Positions 7,612-17,282 of a stretch of 64,000 nucleotides of DNA are shown here, piece by piece. Source of the DNA: Sinorhizobium fredii USDA 205. GTDB taxonomy: Bacteria > Pseudomonadota > Alphaproteobacteria > Rhizobiales > Rhizobiaceae. Within the stretch, counting starts at the first letter, position 1; every line of letters begins with the position of its first letter. The stretch spans positions 61,798 to 125,797 of the forward strand of contig NZ_AUTC01000110.1 in assembly GCF_001461695.1 (NCBI RefSeq). The letters run 5' to 3'. Below the pieces are notes generated by a model. That model searched no databases, was not told the origin of the DNA, and saw only the letters and a program-made list of their open reading frames with translations. The position numbers and the translations under genes were made by a program.

Positions 7612-8760
7612 GTGGCGATGCTGAGCCGATCCCCCCTGAAATTGATCCGGGCCGCGACCCTTGCTGTCGCCGTGGTTCTGGCCGTCATGCCGGCTCACGC
7701 CGAACAGCCGCCGTCTCCTGCTCCGGCGGACGAGGGCATCGTCCCGAAGCGCGGCCGGATCACGCCCTTTAACGGTGCAGCGCTGCCGGAGGGCGCCGAA
7801 AAGCCGGCGAAGAGCGATCCGGGCGCAAAGCCGAAGGCTGTCGAGGAAAAGCCGTCCGGGGGCGTCAATGTCATCGACCGCATGGGCGCCGAACTTCCGG
7901 CGCTTCCGGCGGAAAAGCCGTTCGCCGGCAAGGTGGACGACGCCTATGGAGCCTTCCAGCGAGGCTTCTACCTGACGGCAATGGATCTCGCCCTGCCGCG
8001 CGCCCAACTCGGCGATCCGGCGGCGCAGACGCTCGTCGCATCGATCCTCGAACAGGGCCTCGGCGTCGCCCGCAATCCCAAGGATGCGGCTTTTTGGTAT
8101 GGCCAGGCGGCCAATAACGGCGATCCGGCGGCGATGTTCAAATATGCGCTGATCCTGATGGAGGGGCGCTACGTCAAGCGCGACCGCAAGAGCGCCGATG
8201 AATTGATGAAAAAGGCCGCCGATCTCGGCAACGCGGCCGCCCAGTTCAACTACGGGCAGACGCTCGTTGCCGACGCGCCGGGCCAGAAGGGGCTGAAGGC
8301 GGCGATGCCCTACTACGAGAAGGCGGCCGAACAGGGGATTGCCGACGCGCAATATGCGCTCTCGCAGATCTATCTCAATGTCGATGGCGTCGACGACGGC
8401 AAGCGGGCGCGGGCGCGCGAATGGCTAGCCCGGGCGGCGCGCGCCGGTTATGACACGGCGCAGCTCGACATGGCGATCTGGCTGATCGAGGGGATCGGCG
8501 GCGACCGCAACCTCGACGAGGGGTTTGCCTGGATGAAGCGGGCCGCCGAGGGCGGCAATGTCGTCGCGCAGAACCGCCTTGCCCATCTCCTCGTCAATGC
8601 CATCGGCACGCGACCCGATCCGATCGAGGCGGCGAAGTGGTACGTGCTGTCGCGCCGGGCCGGGCTCAAGGACGATGCGCTCGAGGATTTCTATCTCGGC
8701 CTCAACGACCAGCAGCAGAAATCGGCGCTCGCGGCGGCGAACAAGTTCCGCTCGTCCTGA
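7612..8760 (+). CDS. Secreted Sel1-repeat protein
   Basis: A protein of about 380 residues with a signal peptide (LKLIRAATLAVAVVLAVMPAHA), a proline- and alanine-rich linker, and then a series of Sel1-like TPR units from about residue 110 to 360 (for example GDPAAQTLVASILEQGLGV, DAAFWYGQAANNGDPAAMF, GNAAAQFNYGQTL). Sel1 repeats are protein-interaction solenoids often found in periplasmic and exopolysaccharide-related proteins. The start is either the GTG at 7612 or the ATG at 7618. AAAGG at 7598-7602 is nine bases before the GTG and lies inside the palindromic element, which favours GTG. A terminator follows at 8876-8899. Confidence 0.85.
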   Translation: MAMLSRSPLKLIRAATLAVAVVLAVMPAHAEQPPSPAPADEGIVPKRGRITPFNGAALPEGAEKPAKSDPGAKPKAVEEKPSGGVNVIDRMGAELPALPAEKPFAGKVDDAYGAFQRGFYLTAMDLALPRAQLGDPAAQTLVASILEQGLGVARNPKDAAFWYGQAANNGDPAAMFKYALILMEGRYVKRDRKSADELMKKAADLGNAAAQFNYGQTLVADAPGQKGLKAAMPYYEKAAEQGIADAQYALSQIYLNVDGVDDGKRARAREWLARAARAGYDTAQLDMAIWLIEGIGGDRNLDEGFAWMKRAAEGGNVVAQNRLAHLLVNAIGTRPDPIEAAKWYVLSRRAGLKDDALEDFYLGLNDQQQKSALAAANKFRSS

Positions 8761-8875
8761 GGATGGTGCGCCGCGATCGGACCGGTGCGATCTATTTCGC
8801 TTGAACTTTCGGGTATTTTGTGGTCTTGAAGCCGCGGTTTTGTCCGAGGCCCCCAGTATTCCAGCGGCGCGGACA

Positions 8876-8899
8876 GAGTGACTTCTCACTCGGTTTTTT
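8876..8899 (+). terminator. Intrinsic terminator after the Sel1 gene
   Basis: A six-base stem GAGTGA/TCACTC (8876-8881 and 8886-8891) is followed by GG and six T residues. It is 115 bases after the Sel1 stop codon. Confidence 0.6.
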
Positions 8900-8960
8900 G
8901 ACGACGGTTGCGTCCCTTCGCCGACCCTTCCGAGGGCGGACCGTCAAGCAGGTTCAATGT

Positions 8961-8982
8961 CCGGTCGAGATGGCTCGACCGG
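8961..8982. other. Nine-base perfect stem-loop in the suhB leader
   Basis: CCGGTCGAG (8961-8969), loop ATGG, CTCGACCGG (8974-8982). It ends 24 bases before the suhB start and 11 bases before its AGAGGA ribosome binding site. It might affect initiation or be an operator; nothing in the sequence decides this. Confidence 0.5.
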
Positions 8983-9006
8983 CCTTCGCTTTCAGAGGAT
9001 TGCCCT

Positions 9007-9807
9007 ATGGCCCGTTCTGCCCTTCTCAATGTCATGGTCCAGGCGGCCTTCAAGGCCGGCAAGTCGCTGGCGCGCGATTTCGGCGAAGTACAGAACCTGC
9101 AGGTCTCCTTGAAGGGGCCGAGCGATTACGTTTCCCAGGCCGACCGCAAGGCCGAGCGGATCATCCGCGAGGAGCTGCTGAAGGCCCGCCCGACCTACGG
9201 CTTCCTCGGCGAGGAAGGCGAGGAGATCAAGGGGACCGATGGCGCCCATCGCTGGATCGTCGATCCCCTCGACGGCACCACCAATTTCCTCCACGGCTTG
9301 CCGCATTTCGCCATCTCGATCGCGCTGGAGCGCCAGGGCGAGATCGTCGGCGCGGTCGTCTTCAACCCGGCGACCGACGAACTTTATACGGCCGAGCGCG
9401 GGGGCGGCGCCTTCCTCAACGACCGGCGCCTGCGCGTCGGCGCCCGCAAGGCTCTCTCCGATGCGGTGGTTGCCACGGGCACGCCGCATCTCGGCCGCGG
9501 CAATCACGGCAAATATCTCATCGAACTTCGCCACGTCATGGGGGAAGTCGCCGGGATTCGCCGCTTCGGTTCCGCCTCGCTCGATCTCGCCTATGTGGCG
9601 GCCGGGCGGTTTGACGGCTTCTGGGAGCGTGACCTTGCCGCCTGGGACATCGCCGCCGGGGTCCTGTTGATCCGCGAGGCCGGCGGCTGGGTAACGGACA
9701 TCGACGGTGGATCGAAGCCGGTCGAAGACGGCTCGATCGTCTGCGGCAACGAATATATCGCCAAGGCGCTGCGCGACGTCATCCATCGCCCGGTCCCGAC
9801 GAAGTAG
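9007..9807 (+). CDS. suhB: Inositol-1-monophosphatase family protein
   Basis: A 266-residue magnesium-dependent phosphatase of the IMPase/SuhB family, which hydrolyses inositol monophosphates and in bacteria also binds RNA polymerase. The metal-binding glutamates are in FLGEEGEEI, motif 1 is VDPLDGTTNFLHGLPHF, and motif 2 is WDIAAGVLLIREAGG. All metal ligands are therefore present. The ATG at 9007 is preceded by AGAGGA at a good distance and gives the usual family length; the open frame extends upstream without similarity. It is followed by 275 bases with no clear gene. Confidence 0.93.
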   Translation: MARSALLNVMVQAAFKAGKSLARDFGEVQNLQVSLKGPSDYVSQADRKAERIIREELLKARPTYGFLGEEGEEIKGTDGAHRWIVDPLDGTTNFLHGLPHFAISIALERQGEIVGAVVFNPATDELYTAERGGGAFLNDRRLRVGARKALSDAVVATGTPHLGRGNHGKYLIELRHVMGEVAGIRRFGSASLDLAYVAAGRFDGFWERDLAAWDIAAGVLLIREAGGWVTDIDGGSKPVEDGSIVCGNEYIAKALRDVIHRPVPTK

Positions 9808-10082
9808 TCGATGGCCCGCGCCTGAAGCCGAGCAATGCGGGGGCGGTCTTGCGCCGCCCGACCGAAGCCATTCCTGTGCGGGCCTTCCGTTTTCCCTTCA
9901 ATTTGGCGCAAAGTTCCACTAGTCTCCGGGCCGATAGAGGTGGTCTCCGGCCATCGGCGGCATCGTTTGATCAAGATCGCTATTGATTTCGAGAATGGTC
10001 CGCTAGTTCAAAGAGTTGCAGCAACCATCGCCTGTGCGGACAGGCGCGAGGACATGCCGCAAACCGGGAGATTGGCAAACGC

Positions 10083-11189
10083 ATGACGAAACTGAGTCTG
10101 TCCGGCTGGCGTGGGCAGGAAGTGGCGGAGGAGAACTTTAATCCGCACAAGCTTTCGAGCCCGATGCCCTATTTCTGGACGATGGTCATCTTCCTGATCA
10201 TCGTCGGTTTTGTCTCGGCGATCCTTTTCCGGCAGGCTCGCGAAGCCTTCGTCGGCAATCCCGGTCTCAATGGACTGATCCTCGGCGTGCTCTTGATCGG
10301 CATTCTGCTGGCGTTCAACCACGTGCTCGGCCTGAGGCCCGAAGTGCGCTGGTTCAACTCGTTCCGTGCCGCCGGCAGTGCCGACAAGGTGGGTCGCGAT
10401 CCGGTGCTGCTTGCGCCCATGCGGTCGCTGATCGGCGGGCGACAGACCACGGCGATCTCGACGATCGCGCTCCGCTCGATCCTCGATTCCATCGCGGCGC
10501 GTCTCGACGAGTCGCGCGACATTACGCGCTATCTCGCCGGCCTCCTCGTCTTCCTCGGCCTGCTCGGCACCTTCTGGGGCCTTCTCGGGACGATCGGCTC
10601 GATCAACACCGTCATCCAATCGCTGGATGCCGGCTCCGGCACCACGGAGGACCTGCTGAGCTCGCTGAAGAGCGGCCTCTCGGCGCCGCTGACCGGCATG
10701 GGCACGGCCTTCTCGGCCTCGTTGTTCGGCCTCTCCGGATCGCTGATTCTCGGTTTCCTCGATCTCCAGGCGGGCCGCGCCCAGAACCGCTTCTACACGG
10801 AGCTTGAAAACTGGCTTTCATCGGTCACCGATGTCGGCTCCGGCTTTTCGTCGCCGATCGAGGCGGCCGGTGGTGCGCCGGCCGAGGAAATGCGTCGCGT
10901 TGCCGACCAGCTCTCCCGCCTCGCGCATGACGGCGGCGTCAACCAGCGCACGACGGCAGCCATGGCGAGCCTTGCCGAAGGCATCCAGGGTCTCGTCAAG
11001 AACATGCGCGGCGAGCAGCAGATGTTGCGCGACTGGATCGAGGCGCAGCAGGAGGAGGCCAAGTCGATGCGCAAGACGCTCGACCGGCTGACGTCGCGCA
11101 TCGGCCAGGCCGACCGTATCGCCGTCAACAGCGAGAGGACATCCTCACAGGCGAAGCTCAGTCACGCCGACGAAAGCGGGGGCGAGTAA
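10083..11189 (+). CDS. MotA/TolQ/ExbB-type proton channel protein
   Basis: A 368-residue membrane protein. It has hydrophobic helices near residues 32-50 and 65-85 and then a conserved pair within about 155-250 (YLAGLLVFLGLLGTFWGLLGTIGSI and GMGTAFSASLFGLSGSLILGFLDL). The last block is the MotA/TolQ/ExbB proton-channel domain. The C-terminal 110 residues are hydrophilic, with predicted helices (EEMRRVADQLSRLAHDGG..., DWIEAQQEEAKSMRKTLDRL). It forms an operon with the OmpA-like gene that begins three bases after its stop. Together they resemble a MotA-MotB or TolQ-TolR stator, but the physiological role is not established. It is neither the flagellar motA nor tolQ, which is at 53 kb. Confidence 0.85.
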   Translation: MTKLSLSGWRGQEVAEENFNPHKLSSPMPYFWTMVIFLIIVGFVSAILFRQAREAFVGNPGLNGLILGVLLIGILLAFNHVLGLRPEVRWFNSFRAAGSADKVGRDPVLLAPMRSLIGGRQTTAISTIALRSILDSIAARLDESRDITRYLAGLLVFLGLLGTFWGLLGTIGSINTVIQSLDAGSGTTEDLLSSLKSGLSAPLTGMGTAFSASLFGLSGSLILGFLDLQAGRAQNRFYTELENWLSSVTDVGSGFSSPIEAAGGAPAEEMRRVADQLSRLAHDGGVNQRTTAAMASLAEGIQGLVKNMRGEQQMLRDWIEAQQEEAKSMRKTLDRLTSRIGQADRIAVNSERTSSQAKLSHADESGGE

Positions 11190-11192
11190 TCC

Positions 11193-12224
11193 ATGGCGCT
11201 CGCCCGAAGGGGCCGCACTCCGCGGACGATCAATTACTGGCCGGGCTTCGTCGATGCGCTTTCGACCTTGCTGATGGCGATCATGTTCCTGCTCAGCGTC
11301 TTCGTCACCGCGCAGTTCCTGATGGGGCGGGAGATCACCGGCAAGGACGAGGTGCTGAACCGCCTCAACAGCCAGATCAACGAACTGACCCAGCTACTGG
11401 CTCTCGAAAAGGGCGGCAAGCAGGACCTCGAGGATTCGCTTGCCAATCTCCAGGCCTCGCTCTCCCAGTCGGAAGGCGAGCGATCGCGCCTGCAGGCGCT
11501 GCTCGACCAGGGGGCCGGCAGCGCCGATGCCGCCGATCAGAAGATCGGCCGGCTGGGTTCGGAGCTCGAAAACGAACGACAGATCAGTTCGCGCGCGATG
11601 AGCCAGATCGAGCTTTTGAACCAGCAGATCGCCGCGCTGCGCAGCCAGATCGCCGCCATCGAGGGCGCGCTGCAGGCTTCCGAGGCCAAGGACCAGACAT
11701 CGCAGGCGAAGATCGCCGATCTCGGCCGTCGGCTGAACGTCGCGCTCGCCCAGCGCGTGCAGGAACTCAACCGCTACCGCTCGGACTTTTTCGGGCGCCT
11801 GCGGGAAATCCTCTCGGATCGCGAAAACATCCGCATTGTCGGCGACCGCTTCGTTTTCCAGTCGGAAGTGCTGTTTTCCTCGGGCAGCAACGACCTGAAC
11901 CCTGAAGGCCAGGTGGAGATGGCCAAGCTCGCCACGGCACTGCTCGACCTTGCCAAGGAAATTCCGGCCGAGATCAACTGGGTGCTGCGCGTCGACGGCC
12001 ACACGGACAACGTGCCGCTGTCCGGCACCGGCCGCTTCGCGGACAATTGGGAACTGTCGTCGGCTCGCGCCACGTCGGTCGTCAAGTTCCTGATCTCCAA
12101 GGGTGTTCCAGCCGACCGCCTGGTGGCGGCCGGGTTCGGCGAATACCAGCCCATCGCGGTCGGGGAGAGCCTCGAGGCGCGGGCGCAAAATCGGCGCATC
12201 GAGCTCAAGCTGACCGAAAAATAG
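11193..12224 (+). CDS. MotB/OmpA-like peptidoglycan-binding partner of the proton channel
   Basis: A 343-residue protein with one N-terminal membrane helix that carries the stator-type aspartate (WPGFVDALSTLLMAIMFLL, Asp21). A coiled coil of about 140 residues follows (EVLNRLNSQINELTQLL... to LGRRLNVALAQRVQEL). A C-terminal OmpA domain ends the protein, with VDGHTDNVPL, NWELSSARATSVVKFL and the final NRRIELKL. Such domains bind peptidoglycan. With its neighbour it could form an ion-driven complex spanning inner membrane and cell wall. The coiled coil is longer than in MotB. Spacing of three bases from the upstream gene indicates cotranslation. Confidence 0.87.
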   Translation: MALARRGRTPRTINYWPGFVDALSTLLMAIMFLLSVFVTAQFLMGREITGKDEVLNRLNSQINELTQLLALEKGGKQDLEDSLANLQASLSQSEGERSRLQALLDQGAGSADAADQKIGRLGSELENERQISSRAMSQIELLNQQIAALRSQIAAIEGALQASEAKDQTSQAKIADLGRRLNVALAQRVQELNRYRSDFFGRLREILSDRENIRIVGDRFVFQSEVLFSSGSNDLNPEGQVEMAKLATALLDLAKEIPAEINWVLRVDGHTDNVPLSGTGRFADNWELSSARATSVVKFLISKGVPADRLVAAGFGEYQPIAVGESLEARAQNRRIELKLTEK

Positions 12225-12297
12225 GCGAGCACTCCCGCTTGAATTGACCTTGACGTGTGCGTAAGAGTCGTCGGGGGAGATCGGGGAGACACCTTTG

Positions 12298-13947
12298 ATG
12301 GATTGCGATGTGCTGGTCATCGGTGCGGGCCTTGCCGGGCTCGTAGCGGCGTCCGAGGCGGCGGCGCTGGGCCGCAAGGTGATCGTTCTCGACCAGGAGG
12401 GAGAGCAGAATCTCGGCGGCCAGGCTTTCTGGTCGCTCGGCGGCCTCTTCTTCATCGACAGTCCCGAGCAGCGGCGCATGGGAATTCGCGACAGCCGTGA
12501 CTTGGCCGGCCAGGACTGGATGGGGTCGTCGCAGTTCGACCGGCCCGAGGATCACTGGCCACGCCTCTGGGCCGAGGCCTATCTCGATTTCGCTGCCGGC
12601 GAGAAGCGCCGCTGGCTGCATGCGCTCGGGCTGCGCTGGTTTCCGGTCGTCGGTTGGGCCGAGCGCGGCGGCGGCCTTGCGCATGGCCACGGCAATTCCG
12701 TTCCCCGCTTCCACGTCACCTGGGGCACCGGCCCGGCCGTGCTCGAACCCTTCATCCGGCTGACGCGGGAGGCGGAAAGCCGGGGTCTTGTCCGGTTCCG
12801 CTTCCGCCACCGCGTCGACGAGCTCGTCACGACCGACGGCGTCGTGACCGGCGCCCGCGGCGCGATCCTCAAGGCGGATCCGGTCAGCCGCGGCGAGCGC
12901 AGCGCGCGGGACGTCGCCGGCGACTTCGAGATTTCCGCCGGCGCGGTGATCGTCAGCTCGGGCGGCATCGGCGGCAATCATGAACTGGTGCGCCGCAACT
13001 GGCCCCGCAAGCGGCTCGGCCAGCCGCCGGCCTCGATGGTCAGCGGCGTGCCGCATCATGTCGACGGCCGGATGCTCGAGATCGCCGGTCGGGCCCGCGG
13101 CTCGATCATCAACGCCGATCGCATGTGGCACTACACTGAGGGCCTCAGGAACTTCGACCCGATCTGGCCGGATCATGGCATCCGCATCCTGCCGGGCCCG
13201 TCCTCCTTCTGGTGCGATGCCGACGGAAACCGTTTTTCGGCGCCGGCCATGCCGGGCTTCGATACGCTCGGGACCTTGGCTGCGATCCGTGAGAGCGGCC
13301 ACGACTATAGCTGGTTCATCCTGACACGGGCGATCATCAAGAAGGAGTTTGCCCTTTCCGGATCCGAGCAGAATCCGGATCTGACCGGCAAGAGCATCGC
13401 GCTTCTCCTGAAGCGGCTCGGCGCCAAGCCGCCCGGCCCGGTGCAGGCTTTCATGGAAAAGGGCGAGGATTTCATCGTCAGGGACCGGCTCGAGGATCTC
13501 GTCGAGGCGATGAACAGACTGACCGGCGAGAACCGGCTTTCGGTGAACCATCTCAAGGTGCAGATCGAGGCGCGCGACCGGGAGATCGACAATCCGTTTT
13601 CCAAGGATGCGCAGGTTACCGCCATCCGCGGTGCCCGCGCCTATCGCGGCGACCGCTTGCTTCGCACCGCCAGGCCGCATCGTCTTCTCGACCCGAAGGC
13701 CGGGCCGCTGATCGCGGTGCGATTGCACATCCTGACGCGCAAGACACTCGGCGGGCTGCAAACCAACTTGTCCGGCCAGGTGCTGGAGCTTTCCGGCGAG
13801 CCGGTGCCAGGCCTTTATGCGGCCGGCGAAGTAGCGGGCTTCGGCGGCGGCGGCATGCATGGCTATAACGCGCTCGAAGGCACCTTCCTGGGTGGCTGCA
13901 TCTTTTCCGGCCGTGCCGCGGGGCGGGGCGCGGCCGGGGAGGTTTGA
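12298..13947 (+). CDS. FAD-binding dehydrogenase (KstD-like flavoprotein)
   Basis: A 549-residue flavoprotein with an N-terminal dinucleotide fold (VLVIGAGLAGLVAASEAAALG, then VIVLDQEG). It has the long GGQAFWSLGGLFFIDSPEQRRMG block and a C-terminal FAD contact GLYAAGEVAGFGGGGMHGYN...GTFLGGCIFSGRAAG. This pattern is the predicted oxidoreductase group related to fumarate reductase flavoproteins and 3-ketosteroid dehydrogenases. The substrate is unknown and a steroid role should not be assumed. ATG 12298 is preceded by GGGGGAGA and GGGGAGA. The gene stands alone, followed by intergenic repeats. Confidence 0.85.
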   Translation: MDCDVLVIGAGLAGLVAASEAAALGRKVIVLDQEGEQNLGGQAFWSLGGLFFIDSPEQRRMGIRDSRDLAGQDWMGSSQFDRPEDHWPRLWAEAYLDFAAGEKRRWLHALGLRWFPVVGWAERGGGLAHGHGNSVPRFHVTWGTGPAVLEPFIRLTREAESRGLVRFRFRHRVDELVTTDGVVTGARGAILKADPVSRGERSARDVAGDFEISAGAVIVSSGGIGGNHELVRRNWPRKRLGQPPASMVSGVPHHVDGRMLEIAGRARGSIINADRMWHYTEGLRNFDPIWPDHGIRILPGPSSFWCDADGNRFSAPAMPGFDTLGTLAAIRESGHDYSWFILTRAIIKKEFALSGSEQNPDLTGKSIALLLKRLGAKPPGPVQAFMEKGEDFIVRDRLEDLVEAMNRLTGENRLSVNHLKVQIEARDREIDNPFSKDAQVTAIRGARAYRGDRLLRTARPHRLLDPKAGPLIAVRLHILTRKTLGGLQTNLSGQVLELSGEPVPGLYAAGEVAGFGGGGMHGYNALEGTFLGGCIFSGRAAGRGAAGEV

Positions 13948-13980
13948 GGCACGGCGTTGCTATCGTTACGTTGTGTGATT

Positions 13981-14137
13981 GCCCCTCACCCTAGCCCTCT
14001 CCCCGTTTTGACGGGGAGAGGGGACTGGTGGGAGCTCGCGGTCGGCCCCACAGACTTATGGGTGGGGCAGGGCGGCGCCGCAGGTTCCCTTCGCCCCGCT
14101 TGCGGGGAGAAGGTGGCCGGCAGGCCGGATGAGGGGC
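13981..14137. repeat. Rhizobial cytosine-rich palindromic repeats
   Basis: Two stem-loop units lie between the flavoprotein and the TctC receptor gene. The first (13995-14022) pairs CCCTCTCCCC with GGGGAGAGGG. The second (about 14085-14137) has TTCGCCCCGC/GCGGGGAGAA followed by GGCCGGCAGGCCGGATGAGGGG. The GGCCGGCAGGCC core recurs at 42411-42425 and 42555-42569, so this is one dispersed family. Confidence 0.75.
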
Positions 14138-14153
14138 AAACACCGGTCGCCCG

Positions 14154-15146
14154 TCAATCCATCTGGACGTTTGCGTCGCGCACGACCGGCGTCCATTTGG
14201 CCAGTTCCGCTTTCACATGGGCAGCGAGCTCTTCGGGCGTCGAACCGACGATCTTGGCGCTGAACTCCTCCATGCGCTTTTGGACCGCCGGATCGGCGAG
14301 GGCCTTGTTGGCCGACTCGTTCAGACGGGCGATCACCGGCTGAGGCGTATTGGCCGGGGCAAAGAGGGCGTTCCAAGTATAGGTCTCGTAGCCGGGAATG
14401 CCGGACTCGGCGATGGTCGGCACATCCGGGAAGGAAGGGGCGCGTTCGGCCGTTGTGACGGCCAGGGCCCTCAGCGTCCCGGCCTTGATGTGGCTCGACG
14501 ACGAGGGCAGGTTGTCGAACATGATCGGCACCTGGTTGCCGATGACGTCGTTCAGCGCCGGGCCGGAGCCCTTGTAGGGAATGTGCTGCATCTCGACGCC
14601 GGCCATCGCCTTGAAGAGCTCGCCGGAAAGATGCAGCGGCGTGCCATTACCGGAGGATGCGTAGCTGTACTGATCGGGCGACGCCTTCAGCAGCGCCAGC
14701 AGCTCCTGCACCGACTTGGCCGGCAGTTCCGGATTGACGACCAGGACGTTCGGAACGATGACCAGCAGCGAGATCGGCGCGAAATCCTTCTCGGGATCGT
14801 AGGGCTTCGTCTTCAGGATCAGCGGATTGAGGGCGTGGGTTGCGACCGTCGCCATCAGGATCGTGTAGCCGTCCGGATCGGCGCGCGCCACATTGGACGC
14901 GCCGAGGTTGCCGCCCGCGCCCGCGACGTTCTGCACGACGATCTGCTGACCGAGATCCTCGGACATCTTCTGGGCGATGATCCGCGCCACGACGTCGGTC
15001 GAACCGCCGGCGGCGAAGGGGACCACGAGCGTTATCGTCCGGTCCGGAAAGCTTTGCGCCTGCACCGGGCTGCCGAGCGTCATCGCGGAAAGCGTGGCGA
15101 TGCCGAAGGCAAGGGCGGCGCGGCGGGTCATGCGTAGAAATGGCAT
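14154..15146 (-). CDS. TctC/Bug-family extracytoplasmic solute receptor, orphan
   Basis: A 330-residue periplasmic binding protein of the tripartite tricarboxylate receptor (Bug/TctC) family. It has an N-terminal arginine-containing signal peptide (MPFLRMTRRAALAFGIATLSAMTLGSPVQAQS), then FPDRTITLVVPFAAGGSTDVVAR, the usual GAGGNLGASNVARADPDGYT loop and GTPLHLSGELF. These receptors bind carboxylic acids and normally feed TctA/TctB membrane subunits or act as sensors. No tctA or tctB gene lies in the window, so the partner must be elsewhere. The ligand cannot be predicted. Confidence 0.9.
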   Translation of the reverse strand: MPFLRMTRRAALAFGIATLSAMTLGSPVQAQSFPDRTITLVVPFAAGGSTDVVARIIAQKMSEDLGQQIVVQNVAGAGGNLGASNVARADPDGYTILMATVATHALNPLILKTKPYDPEKDFAPISLLVIVPNVLVVNPELPAKSVQELLALLKASPDQYSYASSGNGTPLHLSGELFKAMAGVEMQHIPYKGSGPALNDVIGNQVPIMFDNLPSSSSHIKAGTLRALAVTTAERAPSFPDVPTIAESGIPGYETYTWNALFAPANTPQPVIARLNESANKALADPAVQKRMEEFSAKIVGSTPEELAAHVKAELAKWTPVVRDANVQMD

Positions 15147-15282
15147 ACGGATATCCTCCCAATCTCATCGAAGGCGCTGTCGGCAACAGCCGGCCCCCTT
15201 ACAATAGGGCCGTGGTTGCCGTGGGCAATGGCGGATCGACAAACAATCACGCCCGACGAGCGAGTGGTTAACGCTCGGGGCC

Positions 15283-17085
15283 TCAGACCTGGGATGCGAC
15301 GAACAGGCCCTCCGCCCCATGATCGAACTGGAGCCGCGCGAGCTTGGCATAGAGGCCACCGTGGCGGATCAGCGAGGCGTGGGTGCCTTCCTCGACGATG
15401 CGGCCATGATCCATGACGAGGATGCGGTCGGCCTTCAGCACCGTCGCCAGCCGATGCGCGATGACGAGGGTGGTGCGCTCGCGCATCAGCCCGTCGAGTG
15501 CCTTCTGCACCAGCGTCTCGCTCTCTGCGTCGAGGGCCGATGTCGCCTCGTCGAGGAGCAGGATCGGAGCGTTCCTGAGGATCGCCCGGGCAATCGCGAT
15601 GCGCTGGCGCTGGCCGCCGGAAAGCGTCACGCCGCGCTCGCCGACCGGCGCGTCGTAGCCCCGGTCGAGCCTTGCGATGAATTCATCGGCCTGCGCCGCA
15701 ATCGCCGCCGCCCGCACCGCCTCGCGGCTCGCCTCCGGCGTGCCGAAGGCGATGTTGTCATGCACCGAGGCGGCGAAGATCGTCACATCCTGCGGGACGA
15801 TGGCGATCCGGTCGCGCAGATCCTTCGGATCGACGGTGCGGATGTCCATGCCGTCGACCAGGACGGCTCCGTTGATCGGGTCGTAGTAGCGCAGCAGCAT
15901 CGAGAACACGGTGCTCTTGCCGGCGCCGGAAGGGCCGACGATGGCGACGGTCTCGCCCGGCTGCACTGCCAGGGTCAGGCCCTTGAGGCTCTTGTAGTCG
16001 GGTCGCGCCGGATAGGCGAAATGGACGTCATCGAACTCGATGGCACCTTTGGCCGGAGCAGGCATTGCGACGGGATGCTCGGGTGCGCGGATCTGCGGGA
16101 CTTCGCTCAGGAGCTCGTTGAGGCGCTCGGCGGCGCCTGCCGCCTGCGAGAGTTCGCCCCAGACCTCCGAGAGTGCTCCGAGACTGCCGGCGGCGAAAAC
16201 CGAATAGAGCAGGAACTGGCTGAGCGTGCCGGCGGAAAGCGTTCCGTTGAGGACGTCGCGGGCGCCGAACCACAGCACGGCGACGACGCTGCCGAACACC
16301 ATGGTGATGGCAAAGGCGGTCAGCGCCGAGCGCGCCCGGATCGCGGCACGGGCGGCACCGTAGGCTTCTTCTACTGCCGCGCCAAAACGGCGGTTGGCGC
16401 TCTCTTCGCCATTGAAGGCCTGCACCGTGCGGGTGGCGCCGATCGCCTCGCCGGCATAGGCGGAGGCGGCGGCGAGCGTATCCTGCGCCTCGCGGGAGCG
16501 GCGGCGGACGGAGCGGCCGAAGCCGACGAGCGGGAAGACGATGAGCGGAATCGCGGCAATGACCAGGCTCGACAGTTTCGGGCTGGTATAGACCATCATG
16601 CCGATCGCTCCGAGACAGAGGATCAGGTTGCGAAGCGCAACGGAAGCCGTGGCGCCGACCGCCGACTTGATCTGTGTCGTATCGGCGGTCAGGCGCGAAA
16701 CGATCTCGCCGGACTGGTTGACGTCGAAGAAGGAAGCGGAAAGCCCCGTCACCCGGGCGAAGACGTCGCGCCTGAGATCGGCGACGATGCGCTCTCCGAG
16801 CGAGATGACGAAATAGTAGCGCGCCGCGCTCGCCAGCGCCAAGACGATCGCCAGCACCATCAGCATGGTGAAATAGGTGTTGATGAAGGCGGCATCGGAA
16901 TTGGAGAAGCCGTGGTCGATCATCCGGCGCACCGCCAGCGGCAGCGTCAGCGTAGTGACCGCGGCGACCGTCAGCGCGACGGCGGCGCCGATCGCAAAGC
17001 GACGGTATCGCTTGACATAGGGCAGCACGGCTGCAAGTGGCCGGACGGACTTGCGCTCGCGCGCTTGGTTCTCTTGTCTTGGCAC
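15283..17085 (-). CDS. ABC exporter, fused membrane and ATP-binding domains
   Basis: A 600-residue half-transporter of the MsbA/HlyB type. Six transmembrane helices fall roughly in residues 28-310. An ATPase domain follows with Walker [10 protein letters not shown] at about 383-391, signature [16 protein letters not shown], Walker [13 protein letters not shown] and the switch histidine in VIAHRLATV. It should homodimerise to export a lipid, peptide or drug; the substrate is not evident. Related alphaproteobacterial proteins are annotated only as ABC transporter. It is divergently transcribed from rpmE with 197 bases between the genes, which must hold both promoters. Confidence 0.92.
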   Translation of the reverse strand: MPRQENQARERKSVRPLAAVLPYVKRYRRFAIGAAVALTVAAVTTLTLPLAVRRMIDHGFSNSDAAFINTYFTMLMVLAIVLALASAARYYFVISLGERIVADLRRDVFARVTGLSASFFDVNQSGEIVSRLTADTTQIKSAVGATASVALRNLILCLGAIGMMVYTSPKLSSLVIAAIPLIVFPLVGFGRSVRRRSREAQDTLAAASAYAGEAIGATRTVQAFNGEESANRRFGAAVEEAYGAARAAIRARSALTAFAITMVFGSVVAVLWFGARDVLNGTLSAGTLSQFLLYSVFAAGSLGALSEVWGELSQAAGAAERLNELLSEVPQIRAPEHPVAMPAPAKGAIEFDDVHFAYPARPDYKSLKGLTLAVQPGETVAIVGPSGAGKSTVFSMLLRYYDPINGAVLVDGMDIRTVDPKDLRDRIAIVPQDVTIFAASVHDNIAFGTPEASREAVRAAAIAAQADEFIARLDRGYDAPVGERGVTLSGGQRQRIAIARAILRNAPILLLDEATSALDAESETLVQKALDGLMRERTTLVIAHRLATVLKADRILVMDHGRIVEEGTHASLIRHGGLYAKLARLQFDHGAEGLFVASQV

Positions 17086-17282
17086 GTGACCCCCGATCGC
17101 CTGTCACGGAGGGTCGATTAGTCTTCCGCGCGGCACTTGTTATCCCGCGGACCTTCATGTATAGGCACGGCATCGAATTGGGAAGCCGTGGCCGAGAGCG
17201 GTCCGCGGCTTCATTTACGTGTTCGGTCCGAAAGTCGCAATGCCTTGCGACAATTGGACCCTGGAACTCTAGGAAGATTGTT

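Noticed and set aside
10083..12224. A Zorya-type anti-phage defence system
   Set aside because: The ZorA/ZorB-like pair is present in outline, but no zorC, zorD or zorE gene is adjacent; neighbours are housekeeping genes. It is kept only as an uncharacterised envelope pair.
15319..17121. A 600-codon open frame on the plus strand opposite the ABC exporter
   Set aside because: It mirrors the exporter codon for codon, has a composition rich in Arg, Gly, Asp and His as expected from antisense of GC-rich genes, and shows no motif.
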